DNA of 35,410 nt from Flavobacterium sp. (GCA_015665265.1 JADFAM010000008.1:1-35410); one strand, 5' to 3'; counted from the stretch's first letter, positions 1-8,822 are shown. The notes: generated from the letters alone by a model not told the origin. Numbers and translations are program-made.

Positions 1-2
1 AA

Positions 3-497
3 AAAACTCAATTTATTAATGAGTTTGATTGTGAAGTAGCGGTTTTTCAAAACCTGGAAAGAATTGAGGATGTGAAAAAACTTTTTTCTGTTTATTATCC
101 TAATACTTGGAAAACCAATTTGTATTATGATAATAATCAATCTTCTATATATACAGCAGATACAACAAAACAACTAAAAGAAACCATGTTGTTGGATATC
201 ACACATATAACCAGTGAATTAGTATTTGACTCTAATTTTATTAAAAAATTTAATTCCAATTTAAAACAACAGCAATTAACTGAAATAAGCTCTAACCAGA
301 TACTTTATAGAGATAAACCCATTTTTTATTCAGAAGCGAAAGGATTCAAAAATAAGTTTAAGTATAGTGTACTAAATCTATTCATAAAATTGAATGAAAA
401 GAATTATATTCACTCGACAATAGAGGTTTATGGAGATTCCTTAAGAAGGAAAAGAATCTGTAAGGGAATCAATTTATTAGAAAAAGCAATATTTTAA
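3..497 (+). CDS. Hypothetical protein, 5' end outside window
   Basis: I do not recognise this protein. The frame is open from base 3 with no stop before the GTG at 72, so the real start most likely lies upstream of the window; a start at GTG 72 would leave no signal peptide or other N-terminal feature. After residue VKKLF comes a YYPNTWKT stretch, like the 'tyrosine/proline...tryptophan' opening of many small exported Bacteroidota proteins, followed by alternating polar and hydrophobic strands. That resemblance is an inference and does not assign a function. The gene ends 6 bases before pepT on the same strand, so the two are probably co-transcribed. The C-terminus (RKRICKGINLLEKAIF) is complete. 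Confidence 0.6.
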   Translation, partial: KTQFINEFDCEVAVFQNLERIEDVKKLFSVYYPNTWKTNLYYDNNQSSIYTADTTKQLKETMLLDITHITSELVFDSNFIKKFNSNLKQQQLTEISSNQILYRDKPIFYSEAKGFKNKFKYSVLNLFIKLNEKNYIHSTIEVYGDSLRRKRICKGINLLEKAIF

Positions 498-503
498 AAG
501 GCT

Positions 504-1745
504 ATGAATAAAGATCATATAATTAAAAGATTTATAAGTTACGTGACTATAGATACAGAATCAGACCCAAATAACCCTGACTTTCCGAGTTCAGATAATC
601 AATGGAACTTAGCAAATCTTTTAGTTAAAGAACTTAAAGACATTGGAATGAGTGATATAACTTTAGATAAACACTGCTATGTTATGGCTACTTTGCCAAG
701 TAATCTAGACTATGATGTTCCTACTATTGGGTTTGTTTCTCATATAGACACTACTCCAGATTATACAGGTGCAAATGTAAAACCAAGAATTCATCACGAA
801 TACGATGGTAAGGATATTGTTCTAAATGAAAATGAAAACATAGTGTTAAGTCCTTCTTATTTTGATGATTTACTTCAATATAAAGGACAAACTATCATTA
901 CAACCGACGGCACTACCCTACTGGGTGCAGATGATAAAGCTGGGATTACAGAGATTGTTTCTGCAATGGAATATTTAATCAATCATCCAGAAATAAAACA
1001 TGGTAAAATTAGAATTTGTTTCACACCTGATGAAGAGGTTGGAAAAGGAGCTCATCAATTTGATGTTAAAAAGTTTGGAGCAGCTTGGGCATATACCATG
1101 GATGGTAGTCAAATTGGGGAGTTAGAATATGAAAACTTTAATGCGGCTAGTGCAAAAATTACTATTAATGGGAAAATTGTTCACCCTGGCTATGCCAAAG
1201 GTAAAATGATAAATTCTATGACCATAGCAGGTGATTTTATGCGTAGACTTCCATCTAAGGAAGTTCCTGAGTTTACGGAAGGCTATGAAGGTTTTTTTCA
1301 TTTACATCAATTAAAAGGTAATGTAGAACAGTCTGTTTTACACTACATCATTAGAGATCATGATTCAGGGTTGTTTAATAACAGAAAACAATTTATGATT
1401 GATTTGGTTGCTAAGATGAATAGTGAGTTAGGTAATGATGCCATTGAGTTAGATATTAAGGATCAATATTTTAATATGAAAGAAAAAGTAATTCCTATTA
1501 TGCATATTGTTGATATAGCTGAAGAAGTGATGAAGGAAATAGGAATTACACCACTCATTAAGCCTATTAGAGGCGGAACAGATGGGTCACAACTTTCCTT
1601 TATGGGACTTCCATGTCCAAATATTTTTGCAGGAGGACATAATTTTCATGGAAGATATGAGTATGTGCCAGTTGAATCTATGATTAAAGCTACAGAGGTT
1701 ATAATTGGAATCTCAGAAAAGGTAGCTTATAAATTTAAAAACTAA
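504..1745 (+). CDS. pepT: Peptidase T (tripeptide aminopeptidase)
   Basis: This cytoplasmic M20B zinc aminopeptidase removes the N-terminal residue from tripeptides late in peptide breakdown. At 413 residues it has full family length. The metal and catalytic residues are all present: H80 and D82 in SHIDT, D143 in GADDKAG, the E177/E178 pair in DEEVGKG, D200 in TMDGS and H379 in GGHNFHG. These sit at nearly the same positions as in the E. coli enzyme. The lid (dimerisation) domain lies between roughly residues 205 and 320. The ATG at 504 follows the previous gene by 6 bases. The 3' end overlaps the convergent acyltransferase gene by four bases (stop codons interleaved in CTAA), leaving no room for a terminator. 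Confidence 0.96.
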   Translation: MNKDHIIKRFISYVTIDTESDPNNPDFPSSDNQWNLANLLVKELKDIGMSDITLDKHCYVMATLPSNLDYDVPTIGFVSHIDTTPDYTGANVKPRIHHEYDGKDIVLNENENIVLSPSYFDDLLQYKGQTIITTDGTTLLGADDKAGITEIVSAMEYLINHPEIKHGKIRICFTPDEEVGKGAHQFDVKKFGAAWAYTMDGSQIGELEYENFNAASAKITINGKIVHPGYAKGKMINSMTIAGDFMRRLPSKEVPEFTEGYEGFFHLHQLKGNVEQSVLHYIIRDHDSGLFNNRKQFMIDLVAKMNSELGNDAIELDIKDQYFNMKEKVIPIMHIVDIAEEVMKEIGITPLIKPIRGGTDGSQLSFMGLPCPNIFAGGHNFHGRYEYVPVESMIKATEVIIGISEKVAYKFKN

Positions 1746-2281
1746 GACAATTCCGAATGTTTTCCTTTTACTCCTTTGAAGAAGTTGTGAAAGTGTTTAA
1801 AATCTTTTTCTTTATCGTCTGTAATGTCGTAGGGTTCTGAAAATTTTATTTGTTTGTTTTCAAAATCTAGAGTAGCCATTACAATAGGTACTTTTGCTCC
1901 TTTTGCTATGAAGTAAAAACCTGTTTTCCATTTGATTACTTTTTTTCTTGTACCTTCTGGAGAGATTCCTAGTCTAAACTCTTCTTTATTGTCAAAAATT
2001 TGAATAATTGCATCTACCATATTACTACTCTTACTTCTGTCTACTGGTGTGCCACCTAAAGAACGAAATATAAATCCAAAAGGACCTTTAAATAATGAGT
2101 TTTTACCAATAAAATTTACTTTTTCACCAGAAGAGTTCCTTGCTAAAATTGCGATTGGAAAATCTTTCCAACTAGTATGTGGGGCTGCTATTACAACATA
2201 TTTCTTTAAATATTTAGGGAAATCACCTACTAATCTCCATCCTAAAACACGTGTAAATATAAAGTTTGATAATTTTTGCAT
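1742..2281 (-). CDS. PlsC-like 1-acylglycerol-3-phosphate acyltransferase family protein
   Basis: This is a short (179-residue) member of the glycerolipid acyltransferase family. Family motif I (H-x4-D) is HTSWKD at residues 35-40, the glycerol-phosphate-binding motif is ISPEGTRKK with EGT at about 109-111, and GTPVDR precedes it near 77-82. No clear N-terminal membrane helix is visible, so it is probably a peripheral inner-membrane enzyme. The family acylates lysophosphatidate, but compact Bacteroidota members like this one may act on other lipids such as ornithine or amino lipids, so the substrate is not assigned. It starts at ATG 2281, about 40 bases from the divergent rmuC gene, and overlaps pepT tail to tail by four bases. 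Confidence 0.82.
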   Translation of the reverse strand: MQKLSNFIFTRVLGWRLVGDFPKYLKKYVVIAAPHTSWKDFPIAILARNSSGEKVNFIGKNSLFKGPFGFIFRSLGGTPVDRSKSSNMVDAIIQIFDNKEEFRLGISPEGTRKKVIKWKTGFYFIAKGAKVPIVMATLDFENKQIKFSEPYDITDDKEKDFKHFHNFFKGVKGKHSELS

Positions 2282-2313
2282 CTTCAGTTTTAAAAATTTT
2301 AAATTTAAGAACT

Positions 2314-2321
2314 TATTTTTG
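2314..2321 (+). promoter_or_regulatory. Candidate -7 box for rmuC
   Basis: TATTTTTG fits the Bacteroidota sigma factor -7 consensus TAnnTTTG. Its final G is one base from the first rmuC ATG (2323) and four bases from the second (2326). A start about 7 bases after the G would fall on or inside the first codons, implying a leaderless message. No convincing -33 TTTG is visible. Confidence 0.4.
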
Positions 2322-2322
2322 A

Positions 2323-3621
2323 ATGATGATAGATTTACTTATTTACTTGATAATAACAATTACCAGTATTTTTATTGGTCTTTTTTTAGGAAAAAACTTC
2401 TCTAGATTAAAGTTTGAAAAAAAACAAGCTACACTCGAAGAAAGAAATACTATTTTAAGTAATAGCTTTCATGGAATTACTGAAGATTTAAAGAATTCTC
2501 AACTAGAAAAAGAAGCATTAATAGCCATAAAGACACGTTTAGAGATAGAATTAAAAAACTCTGAATTGAAATTAGTTGAAAACAAACAAGAATTGGACAA
2601 GATTCAAGAAAAATTTACAAAAGAATTTGAAAATCTAGCCAATAAAATTTTAGATGAAAAGTCTTCAAAGTTTACTGAGCAGAATAAATTTAATATAACA
2701 TCTATTCTTAATCCTTTAAAAGAAAAGATTGAAGTTTTTGAAAAAAAAGTTTTTGAGTCACAAAAAGAAAGTATCGGAATGCATTTTGCACTCAAAGAAC
2801 AACTTAATAGTTTAAAGGATTTAAATATTCAAATGAGTAAAGAGGCTATTAATTTAACCAAGGCCTTAAAAGGAGATAGCAAAACACAGGGAGACTGGGG
2901 AGAGACACAATTAGAAATTCTTTTGGAAAAAGCAAATCTTGTGAAAGATATTCATTTTACCACTCAAGGTGGCTATAGAGATGAAGATGGTGGGCTTAAA
3001 AAGCCAGATTTCATAATTAATTTACCTGATAATCGTCATTTAATTGTAGACTCAAAAGTTTCATTAACAAATTATGAGTCATATTTTAATGAAGAAGATG
3101 AAAAGCAAAAAGGAGTTTATCTCAAAAAACATATAGAAAGTATTCGAAAACATATCAAAGGATTAAGCGATAAAAAATATGAATCCCTTTATGAAATCAA
3201 TAGTCCAGATTATGTATTGATGTTTGTTCCAATAGAACCTGCTTATTTACTTGCTCTAAGTAACAACAATCAACTTTATTTAGAGGCTCTAGATAAAAAT
3301 GTTGTATTAGTTTCTACTTCTACTCTTCTAGCTACATTAAGTACTGTGTCTTCAATGTGGCGTCAGGAAAATCAAAAGAAAAATGTATTAGAAATTGCAA
3401 ATCAAGCCGGAAGATTATACGATCAATTTGTAAATCTAACAGATGATTTGATTAAAGTTGGTAATCAATTAAAAACAGTTCAGGGTAGTTATGATATTTC
3501 TATGAAAAAACTTACTGGTAAAGGAAATCTTATTAAAAAAGTTGAAAAAATTAAGGAATTAGGAGCAAAAACTAGTAAAATAATGAACAAAAATTTATTG
3601 GATAGAGCTTCAGAAAGCTAG
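2323..3621 (+). CDS. rmuC: DNA recombination protein RmuC
   Basis: RmuC-family protein, linked in E. coli to limiting inversions and other rearrangements between short inverted repeats; it is predicted to be nuclease-like. It has an N-terminal membrane anchor (about residues 3-24, LLIYLIITITSIFIGLFLG), a long charged coiled coil (about 33-180) and the RmuC domain from about 185. That domain carries GDWGETQLE near 190, KKPDFIINLPD, the acidic/lysine stretch LIVDSKVS, and PDYVLMFVPIEPAYL near 295, all typical of the family. Length (432) is normal. Two adjacent ATG codons (2323, 2326) are possible starts. The gene stands alone, divergent from the acyltransferase. Confidence 0.93.
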   Translation: MMIDLLIYLIITITSIFIGLFLGKNFSRLKFEKKQATLEERNTILSNSFHGITEDLKNSQLEKEALIAIKTRLEIELKNSELKLVENKQELDKIQEKFTKEFENLANKILDEKSSKFTEQNKFNITSILNPLKEKIEVFEKKVFESQKESIGMHFALKEQLNSLKDLNIQMSKEAINLTKALKGDSKTQGDWGETQLEILLEKANLVKDIHFTTQGGYRDEDGGLKKPDFIINLPDNRHLIVDSKVSLTNYESYFNEEDEKQKGVYLKKHIESIRKHIKGLSDKKYESLYEINSPDYVLMFVPIEPAYLLALSNNNQLYLEALDKNVVLVSTSTLLATLSTVSSMWRQENQKKNVLEIANQAGRLYDQFVNLTDDLIKVGNQLKTVQGSYDISMKKLTGKGNLIKKVEKIKELGAKTSKIMNKNLLDRASES

Positions 3622-3653
3622 TTTAGAACTAATCCTCTTGTACTAGTTTTTTG
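3619..3653 (+). terminator. Weak, possibly alternating hairpin after rmuC
   Basis: AACTA at 3627-3631 can pair with TAGTT at 3619-3623 (overlapping the rmuC stop) or with TAGTT at 3644-3648, which is followed by a run of T. The second pairing resembles a weak rho-independent terminator, but the stem is only five base pairs. The rest of the gap to 3840 shows no gene or clear signal. Confidence 0.25.
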
Positions 3654-3840
3654 ATGTAACTCTTTTTTTAAACACAAGTATAACTTGGTTTTAGACACTC
3701 AATAAATATCCTATTTGATAGCAGTAGCAATTAAATACATTTACTTCTAAATTGTTATTTTAAGTTTCTCCAGCACATGTATTTCTCTAAGTAATTTTAA
3801 TTAATCATGTTAAATTATAGAAAATGATTAATTACAAATA

Positions 3841-3862
3841 GTTTGATTGTTACGAATCAAAC
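3841..3862 (-). terminator. Hairpin across the glyA stop codon
   Basis: GTTTGATT (3841-3848) and AATCAAAC (3855-3862) are perfect 8-base complements around a 6-base loop. The stem includes the last glyA codons and its stop. On the minus strand it is followed by TATTTGTAATT rather than a clean T run, so termination would be weak; protection of the 3' end is an alternative role. Confidence 0.4.
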
Positions 3863-5124
3863 AGAGGTCTGTAACACATGAACTTATGAACTTTTTTTGC
3901 AATAGATGCTAGTATTTCTTCACTTTCAAAATTGTTAATAACAGCATCAATAAATTCGACAATGGTATGCATGTCATCCTCTTTTAGACCTCTAGTTGTA
4001 ACAGCAGGAGTTCCAATTCTAATGCCAGATGTTACAAATGGAGACTTGTCATCAAAAGGGACCATGTTTTTATTAACTGTAATTTCTGCTTTTCCTAAAG
4101 CAGCCTCTGCATCCTTCCCTGTAATATTCTTGTTTCTAAGGTCAATAAGCATCACATGATTATCTGTGCCTCCAGAAATTAAATCATATCCTTTTGCAAC
4201 AAAAGATTTAGCCATTGCTGCTGCATTTTTTTTAACCTGAATTTGATAATGTAAAAATTCATCAGTTAATGCCTCAGAAAAGGCTATTGCTTTTGCAGCT
4301 ATAATATGTTCAAGAGGACCACCTTGATTTCCAGGAAAAACACCCCCATTAAGAAGAGCAGACATTTTCTTCAATTTCCCATTTTTTAGTTTTAAACCAA
4401 AAGGATTTTCAAAATCTTTTCCCATTAAAATCAATCCACCTCTAGGACCACGTAGCGTTTTGTGTGTAGTTGTGGTTACTACATGACAATGAGGCAACGG
4501 ATCATTTAAAATCCCTTTTGCTATCATTCCAGATGGATGAGAAATATCAGCTAACAATAATGCATTTACACTATCTGCAATTTCTCTAAAACGTTTAAAA
4601 TCTATATCTCTTGAATAAGCAGATGCGCCAGCTATAATTAATTTAGGTTGAACCTTGAGTGCAATTTCTTGAATAGTATCATAATTTAAAACACCTGTTT
4701 CTTTTTCAACTCCATAAAAATGGGGCTCATAAAGTTTTCCTGAAAAATTAACGGGCGATCCGTGGGTAAGATGCCCACCATGAGACAAGTCAAAACCTAA
4801 AATTTTATCTCCAGGATTTAAACAAGCGTGAAAAACAGCTGTATTAGCCTGTGAACCCGAATGGGGTTGAACATTTGCATATTCAGCACCATATAATTCT
4901 TTTGCTCTGTCTATGGCTAACTGCTCAATGATATCAACAATTTGACATCCACCATAATATCTCTTATTAGGATATCCCTCTGCATATTTATTTGTTAAAA
5001 TAGAACCTGCAGCTTCCATTACTTGATCACTAACAAAATTCTCTGAAGCTATTAATTCTAAACCATTTAACTGTCTGTTTTTTTCAGCATCTATTAATTC
5101 AAAAATTTCTGTATCTCGTTGCAT
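3850..5124 (-). CDS. glyA: Serine hydroxymethyltransferase
   Basis: PLP enzyme interconverting serine plus tetrahydrofolate with glycine plus 5,10-methylene-tetrahydrofolate; the main source of one-carbon units, in the cytoplasm. Full length (424). The PLP Schiff-base lysine is K222 in [14 protein letters not shown], and LELIASENF near 22-30, [11 protein letters not shown] near 84-94 and [11 protein letters not shown] near 200-210 are all conserved. The stretch [19 protein letters not shown] before FPGNQGGP is an extended loop seen in Bacteroidota versions. It is divergent from fumarylacetoacetase, with a -7 box at 5148-5155 predicting a leader of about 17 bases. Confidence 0.97.
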   Translation of the reverse strand: MQRDTEIFELIDAEKNRQLNGLELIASENFVSDQVMEAAGSILTNKYAEGYPNKRYYGGCQIVDIIEQLAIDRAKELYGAEYANVQPHSGSQANTAVFHACLNPGDKILGFDLSHGGHLTHGSPVNFSGKLYEPHFYGVEKETGVLNYDTIQEIALKVQPKLIIAGASAYSRDIDFKRFREIADSVNALLLADISHPSGMIAKGILNDPLPHCHVVTTTTHKTLRGPRGGLILMGKDFENPFGLKLKNGKLKKMSALLNGGVFPGNQGGPLEHIIAAKAIAFSEALTDEFLHYQIQVKKNAAAMAKSFVAKGYDLISGGTDNHVMLIDLRNKNITGKDAEAALGKAEITVNKNMVPFDDKSPFVTSGIRIGTPAVTTRGLKEDDMHTIVEFIDAVINNFESEEILASIAKKVHKFMCYRPLFDS

Positions 5125-5147
5125 TGTTAAAATTTAATTAAGAAATT

Positions 5148-5155
5148 CAAATGTA
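5148..5155 (-). promoter_or_regulatory. Candidate -7 box for glyA
   Basis: On the minus strand this reads TACATTTG, matching TAnnTTTG. Predicted transcription start is near 5141, giving a 17-base leader to the ATG at 5124. No good -33 element; the -33 area falls in the palindrome at 5156-5174. Confidence 0.5.
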
Positions 5156-5174
5156 CTTAAAAAACGTTTTTAAG
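5156..5174. promoter_or_regulatory. Near-perfect palindrome between glyA and fumarylacetoacetase promoters
   Basis: CTT-A6-CG-T5-AAG is an 18-base palindrome apart from one extra A. It lies between the two divergent -7 boxes (5148-5155 minus, 5190-5197 plus), adjacent to the first and close to where the -33 contacts of both promoters would be. An operator for a dimeric regulator is a reasonable inference; a simple AT-rich promoter spacer is the alternative. Confidence 0.4.
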
Positions 5175-5189
5175 ATGATATCTTTCCAC

Positions 5190-5197
5190 TATATTTG
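5190..5197 (+). promoter_or_regulatory. Candidate -7 box for fumarylacetoacetase
   Basis: TATATTTG matches TAnnTTTG. Predicted transcription start is near 5204, a leader of about 17 bases to the ATG at 5222. Confidence 0.5.
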
Positions 5198-5221
5198 AAC
5201 AAACTTTATTAACAATTTTTA

Positions 5222-6499
5222 ATGAAAATAACCGCCAATAACCCAAAAAGAAAATCATGGTTGAACGTTTTAGAAAACTCTGATTTTCCAATTCAAAATA
5301 TACCATTTGGAGTTTTTATCACTAAAGACGATATCATTACAATCGGGAGTAGAATTGGAGATTTTGCCATTGATTTAGGAGCATTTCATCAATTAGGATA
5401 TTTTGAAGGTATTCCCTTAACTGATGATATTTTTTTACAAGATAATTTAAATGATTTCATAGCAGATGGTAGAAAAACATGGCGACTGGTGAGAAACCGT
5501 ATTGCTGATGTTTTTGATGTTACTAATGGTTCGTTGCGAGACAATGCTTCTCACAAAGAAAAAATTATATTCAGAATGGATGAAGTAGAAATGTTATTAC
5601 CTGTTAGTGTAGGTGATTACACAGATTTTTACGCCAGTAAAGAACATGCTACCAATGTAGGAAGCTTATTTAGAGACCCAGAAAACGCATTACTGCCGAA
5701 TTGGCTTCACATTCCTATTGGATATCACGGAAGAAGCTCCTCAATTATACCATCTGGCACAAAGATTAGAAGACCTCATGGCCAAACAAGACCAAAAGAA
5801 GGAACAAATACTCCTGGTTTTGGTCCATCTAAATTATTAGATTTTGAATTAGAAATGGCATTTATAACAACTGCCTCTAATAATTTAGGAGAAAGAATTC
5901 CTATTGAAGAAGCTGAGGAATACATTTTCGGATTGGTACAGTTTAATGATTGGTCTGCTAGAGATATTCAAGCCTGGGAGTATGTCCCGTTAGGACCTTT
6001 TTTAGGTAAGAGTTTTGCTTCTACCATATCCCCTTGGATTGTAACTCTAGATGCTTTAGAACCGTTTAGAGTTGAAAACCCTAAACAAGACATTAACCCC
6101 TTACCTTACCTTCAGAACAATAAAAATGGAAGTTTTGACATTCATTTGCAGGCGGCTATTCAACCTGAAGGAGAAAAAGAAACAATAGTTACAAATTCTA
6201 ACTTCAAATATATGTATTGGACTATGGCACAGCAATTAACTCATCATACAGTTAATGGATGTCCCGTTAATGCCGGTGACATGATGGGTAGTGGAACAAT
6301 TTCTGGTCCTACTAAAGATAGTTATGGTTCTATGTTAGAACTAACATGGAAAGGACAAAATCCAATACAACTTTTAGATGGCTCTGAGAGAAAATTTATA
6401 AATGATTATGATACCGTGATAATGAGGGCACATTGCAAAAACAATACAACTAGAATTGGTTTTGGTGAATGTATAGGCCAAATTTTACCATCTAGATAA
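5222..6499 (+). CDS. fahA: Fumarylacetoacetase
   Basis: Last enzyme of tyrosine/phenylalanine breakdown by the homogentisate route, splitting fumarylacetoacetate into fumarate and acetoacetate. Residues 1-118 form the N-terminal SH3-like domain and the rest is the catalytic beta-roll. Metal ligands align with the mammalian enzyme: D135 (DYTDFY), E209 and E211 (DFELEM) and D243 (QFNDWSARD), with catalytic H142 in KEHATNVG. Other hallmarks are IPIGYHGRSSSI and GTISGP. Length (425) is normal. No other tyrosine-catabolic gene is in the window. The gene is followed directly by a bidirectional hairpin terminator. Confidence 0.96.
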   Translation: MKITANNPKRKSWLNVLENSDFPIQNIPFGVFITKDDIITIGSRIGDFAIDLGAFHQLGYFEGIPLTDDIFLQDNLNDFIADGRKTWRLVRNRIADVFDVTNGSLRDNASHKEKIIFRMDEVEMLLPVSVGDYTDFYASKEHATNVGSLFRDPENALLPNWLHIPIGYHGRSSSIIPSGTKIRRPHGQTRPKEGTNTPGFGPSKLLDFELEMAFITTASNNLGERIPIEEAEEYIFGLVQFNDWSARDIQAWEYVPLGPFLGKSFASTISPWIVTLDALEPFRVENPKQDINPLPYLQNNKNGSFDIHLQAAIQPEGEKETIVTNSNFKYMYWTMAQQLTHHTVNGCPVNAGDMMGSGTISGPTKDSYGSMLELTWKGQNPIQLLDGSERKFINDYDTVIMRAHCKNNTTRIGFGECIGQILPSR

Positions 6500-6502
6500 A
6501 AT

Positions 6503-6549
6503 AAAAACATTCTTAAAAGGATCTACAAATCTTTTTGAGAATGTTTATT
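6503..6549. terminator. Bidirectional terminator between fumarylacetoacetase and helicase genes
   Basis: ACATTCT (6507-6513) pairs with AGAATGT (6538-6544), and the stem continues inward through 6514-6522 / 6529-6537 with two wobble pairs to a 6-base loop. A-rich sequence precedes it and T-rich sequence follows, so it can end both convergent transcripts. It touches the helicase stop codon at 6545. Confidence 0.75.
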
Positions 6550-8095
6550 CCTCTACAGGAGGATACCCATGGATTTTCTCAAAGTCTTCATCAAAATTAG
6601 CTCTAAGGTAAGAGTTTAGCTTTTTTCGATAGTCATCCTTTAACCAAGTAATAAAATTATGGGTACTTTTAGATATGCATTTAGAATACCTATTAATCCG
6701 ATCATCTATTTCTTCACCAAGCATTTTTGCTAATGCTAAAGCATCATAAACGTCTTCACTATTCTCAATGCATATTTTAGCATGATGAACGATAGATCTT
6801 TCTAATACCTTTTTGGATGACTCTCCTGATCTTATTGTAGATAAATATTCTTTTTTAATATCAAAATAAAGTTCATTAGATTTAGAAAATTCATTCTTAA
6901 TTTCCGTAGGAAGTTCAAATCGAAAAGCTCCTTCTATTTCTTCATCAGATAAAATAGCATCTAGATAATAGTCAGGTGCTTTAAACATTCTCTGCCAGTC
7001 TAAATCTGCTCCCCAAGGTCCAAATCTGTGAAAATTATTGCCTAAATCTACAACATTGAATGAAGTCTTATTATTTAAGATTCGCGAACCACGACCTATC
7101 ATTTGATAATATAAAGTCAGTGACTTTGTGGCTCTATTTAAGATAATAGATTCAATCGTAGGTTCATCAAAACCAGTGGTTAAGATACTTACAGAGGTAA
7201 TGATTGCATTAGGAGTTTTTTTAAACCATTTAAGGATAAAATCTCTTTCTTTTTTTGTGTTGGTATTATCTAAATGTGCAATAGGATATCCAGCTTTTTT
7301 AAATGCATGGAAAACTTGGATGGATGTTTGAATTCCGTTATTAAAAATTAAAGTTTTTTTACCTTTAGAAGTTTCCTCGTAAGCGCCAACTAACTTAGAC
7401 AACATATCTACGTTGGTATACAAATCTTCAGATGATTTTACAGTATAATCTCCGTTAGCTCCTACTTCTAAGGAAGTTAAGCCAACATTATAAGAAAACA
7501 TATTTGCTCTTGCTAAATACCGATTCTCAATTAAATCCTCTATTGTTTCCCCCACATATAATTCCTGATAATTTTCATACATGGGTAATTTAATATTTGA
7601 ACTTAAAGGAGTAGCTGTAACACCTAAAATAAAAGAATCATCAAAGAATTTAAAAATTTTAGTAAATGAATTGTAGTGTGCCTCGTCAACAATTACAAGC
7701 CCTATATCTGATATATCCAATTTATCATCATTCAATCTATTTTTTAAGGTTTCTACCATAGCAACAAAACAATCATAGTTGTCTTGATCATCTAATTTTG
7801 CAGTACTATTAATGACTTTATTTGGAACTCCAAATTCATTTAACATGTTAGAAGTTTGTTTGCTTAATTCAATACGATGCGTTAACACTAAAACTTTCTT
7901 ATTGAATTTAGAAATATAACGCCTTACAATTTCAGAAAATATGACTGTTTTTCCACCTCCTGTTGGGAGTTGATATAATAAATGATAATCATCTACAGCA
8001 CTGTCAAACTTTTGGAATATTTCCTCAATAGCTATTTTTTGATAATTATAAAGTTCTTTTCCAGTGGTTACTTTTATGGTATTAGTTTGTGACAA
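6545..8095 (-). CDS. DEAD/DEAH-box superfamily 2 helicase (type III restriction Res-like / RadD-like)
   Basis: SF2 ATPase with both RecA lobes visible: a YNYQ Q-motif-like start near 16-19, Walker A PTGGGKT at 44-50, DEAH at 137-140, motif III VTATP near 159-163, and motif VI QMIGRGSR near 330-337. The architecture resembles RadD/YejH and the helicase lobe of type III restriction subunits, but there is no nuclease domain and no methylase neighbour, so a DNA repair or RNA role is more likely than restriction. Residues from about 380 to 516 match no domain I recognise. The start codon is TTG at 8095; a stop lies just upstream and no ATG occurs early, so this start is forced. The convergent neighbour shares its terminator; ytxJ lies upstream, 26 bases away. 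Confidence 0.78.
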   Translation of the reverse strand: MSQTNTIKVTTGKELYNYQKIAIEEIFQKFDSAVDDYHLLYQLPTGGGKTVIFSEIVRRYISKFNKKVLVLTHRIELSKQTSNMLNEFGVPNKVINSTAKLDDQDNYDCFVAMVETLKNRLNDDKLDISDIGLVIVDEAHYNSFTKIFKFFDDSFILGVTATPLSSNIKLPMYENYQELYVGETIEDLIENRYLARANMFSYNVGLTSLEVGANGDYTVKSSEDLYTNVDMLSKLVGAYEETSKGKKTLIFNNGIQTSIQVFHAFKKAGYPIAHLDNTNTKKERDFILKWFKKTPNAIITSVSILTTGFDEPTIESIILNRATKSLTLYYQMIGRGSRILNNKTSFNVVDLGNNFHRFGPWGADLDWQRMFKAPDYYLDAILSDEEIEGAFRFELPTEIKNEFSKSNELYFDIKKEYLSTIRSGESSKKVLERSIVHHAKICIENSEDVYDALALAKMLGEEIDDRINRYSKCISKSTHNFITWLKDDYRKKLNSYLRANFDEDFEKIHGYPPVEE

Positions 8096-8121
8096 AATTT
8101 ATATAAAATTAAAAATGTAAA

Positions 8122-8511
8122 TTAAAGGTAGTCTTGAAGTTTTATACTTGTGATATCTTGATGAGATGCGTTAAATACAGAAACTTCGTTTTTTATAATT
8201 AATAATTGAGGTGATTGGTGTATAACTTTAAAAGTTTCTACAACTTCATTAGAAACATCTCGGTATTTAAGTAAATCTAAATAATAAACTTTAATTGTAT
8301 TCATTGATTCGTCGAACATATTTTCAAACCTTTTAATAACCATTTTGCTTATACCACAACGAGTTGAGTGCTTAAATATAAAAACAGTTTCTGATTTAGA
8401 TAGGCTTCTTATTTGTTTGATCTGATCTACATTTTTTAGATGTATCCAATTAACATTCCCTTTAACAGGATGCTGTTGTGTATTTGTAAAGAATGAATTA
8501 AATAGTCCCAT
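8122..8511 (-). CDS. ytxJ: Bacillithiol-system redox protein YtxJ (monothiol bacilliredoxin)
   Basis: Small thioredoxin-fold protein (129 residues) of the YtxJ/BrxC family, which removes bacillithiol from oxidised cytoplasmic proteins. The signature is FKHSTRCGIS with C52 as the only cysteine in the protein, so it must act as a monothiol. The cis-proline expected of the fold is in HQSPQLLI near 98. Its presence implies that this organism makes bacillithiol, as many Flavobacteriia do; biosynthesis genes (bshA-C) are not in the window. A -7 box at 8576-8583 predicts a leader of about 58 bases. The helicase gene follows on the same strand. Confidence 0.88.
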   Translation of the reverse strand: MGLFNSFFTNTQQHPVKGNVNWIHLKNVDQIKQIRSLSKSETVFIFKHSTRCGISKMVIKRFENMFDESMNTIKVYYLDLLKYRDVSNEVVETFKVIHQSPQLLIIKNEVSVFNASHQDITSIKLQDYL

Positions 8512-8575
8512 TGAATTTTTTATTTTTTATAATAATCACATCCTTTTTGTAATTGATGGGGTAAAATAAAGATTA

Positions 8576-8583
8576 CAAATTTA
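8576..8583 (-). promoter_or_regulatory. Candidate -7 box for ytxJ
   Basis: On the minus strand this reads TAAATTTG (TAnnTTTG). Predicted transcription start is near 8569, upstream of the ATG at 8511. Confidence 0.4.
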
Positions 8584-8719
8584 ACTATTTTTTATGGAGT
8601 TTTGAACTATGTCAGATAAATCAATGTTTTTTTATTTTTTTTCTTGTACATTTTATTCAATCAATTTACATTTTTTATTTCCTTATCATTTTCAAACTAA
8701 AAAAACTCTCTAGAAGAGC

Positions 8720-8761
8720 GTCAAAAAGTCAGTTATAATAAGTAATTTAAGACATTTTGAC
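8720..8761 (+). promoter_or_regulatory. Inverted repeat upstream of clpB, candidate heat-shock operator
   Basis: GTCAAAAAGTC (8720-8730) and GACATTTTGAC (8751-8761) are inverted repeats with one mismatch, 20 bases apart. A TATAAT lies between them at 8734-8739. The right arm contains ATTTTG, which could serve as a variant -7 box. The spacing suits a dimeric regulator or two half-site dimers around the promoter. The role is inferred from position before a stress gene. Confidence 0.4.
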
Positions 8762-8788
8762 TGTCGTGTTTCTAATCTGAGGAATGGA

Positions 8789-8822
8789 ATGCTTTTTGAA
8801 AATATTTTTTTAAAAAAAGCAT
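8789..8822 (+). promoter_or_regulatory. 5' leader hairpin ending at the clpB start codon (candidate RNA thermometer)
   Basis: ATGCTTTTT (8789-8797) is perfectly complementary to AAAAAGCAT (8814-8822), and the last base of the stem touches the clpB ATG at 8823. Four further A-T pairs (8799-8802 with 8808-8811) can form above a small internal loop. Only two of the thirteen pairs are G-C, so the stem would melt easily. The ATG at 8789 opens a 14-codon frame ([14 protein letters not shown]) that stops at 8831-8833, overlapping the clpB start in another frame. Thermosensing or translational coupling is an inference. Confidence 0.45.

Larger units (their letters stand above)
8512..8822. other. 311-base intergenic region upstream of clpB and ytxJ
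   Basis: No convincing gene lies here. It holds a ytxJ promoter box (8576-8583), a T-rich stretch (8609-8713) that reads as a 34-residue Phe-rich frame I do not believe, an inverted repeat (8720-8761) and the clpB leader hairpin (8789-8822). Confidence 0.6.

Noticed and set aside
2049..2405. 118-codon plus-strand frame across the acyltransferase and rmuC start
   Set aside because: It is antisense to the clear PlsC-like gene, overlaps the rmuC start and its product ([18 protein letters not shown]) has no protein-like motifs.
3654..3840. Possible small gene or RNA between rmuC and glyA
   Set aside because: No frame of reasonable length, no strong stem and no promoter box; only AT-rich sequence.
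8609..8713. 34-codon Phe-rich frame upstream of clpB
   Set aside because: It comes from a low-complexity T-rich stretch; no promoter, no family and no reason for translation.
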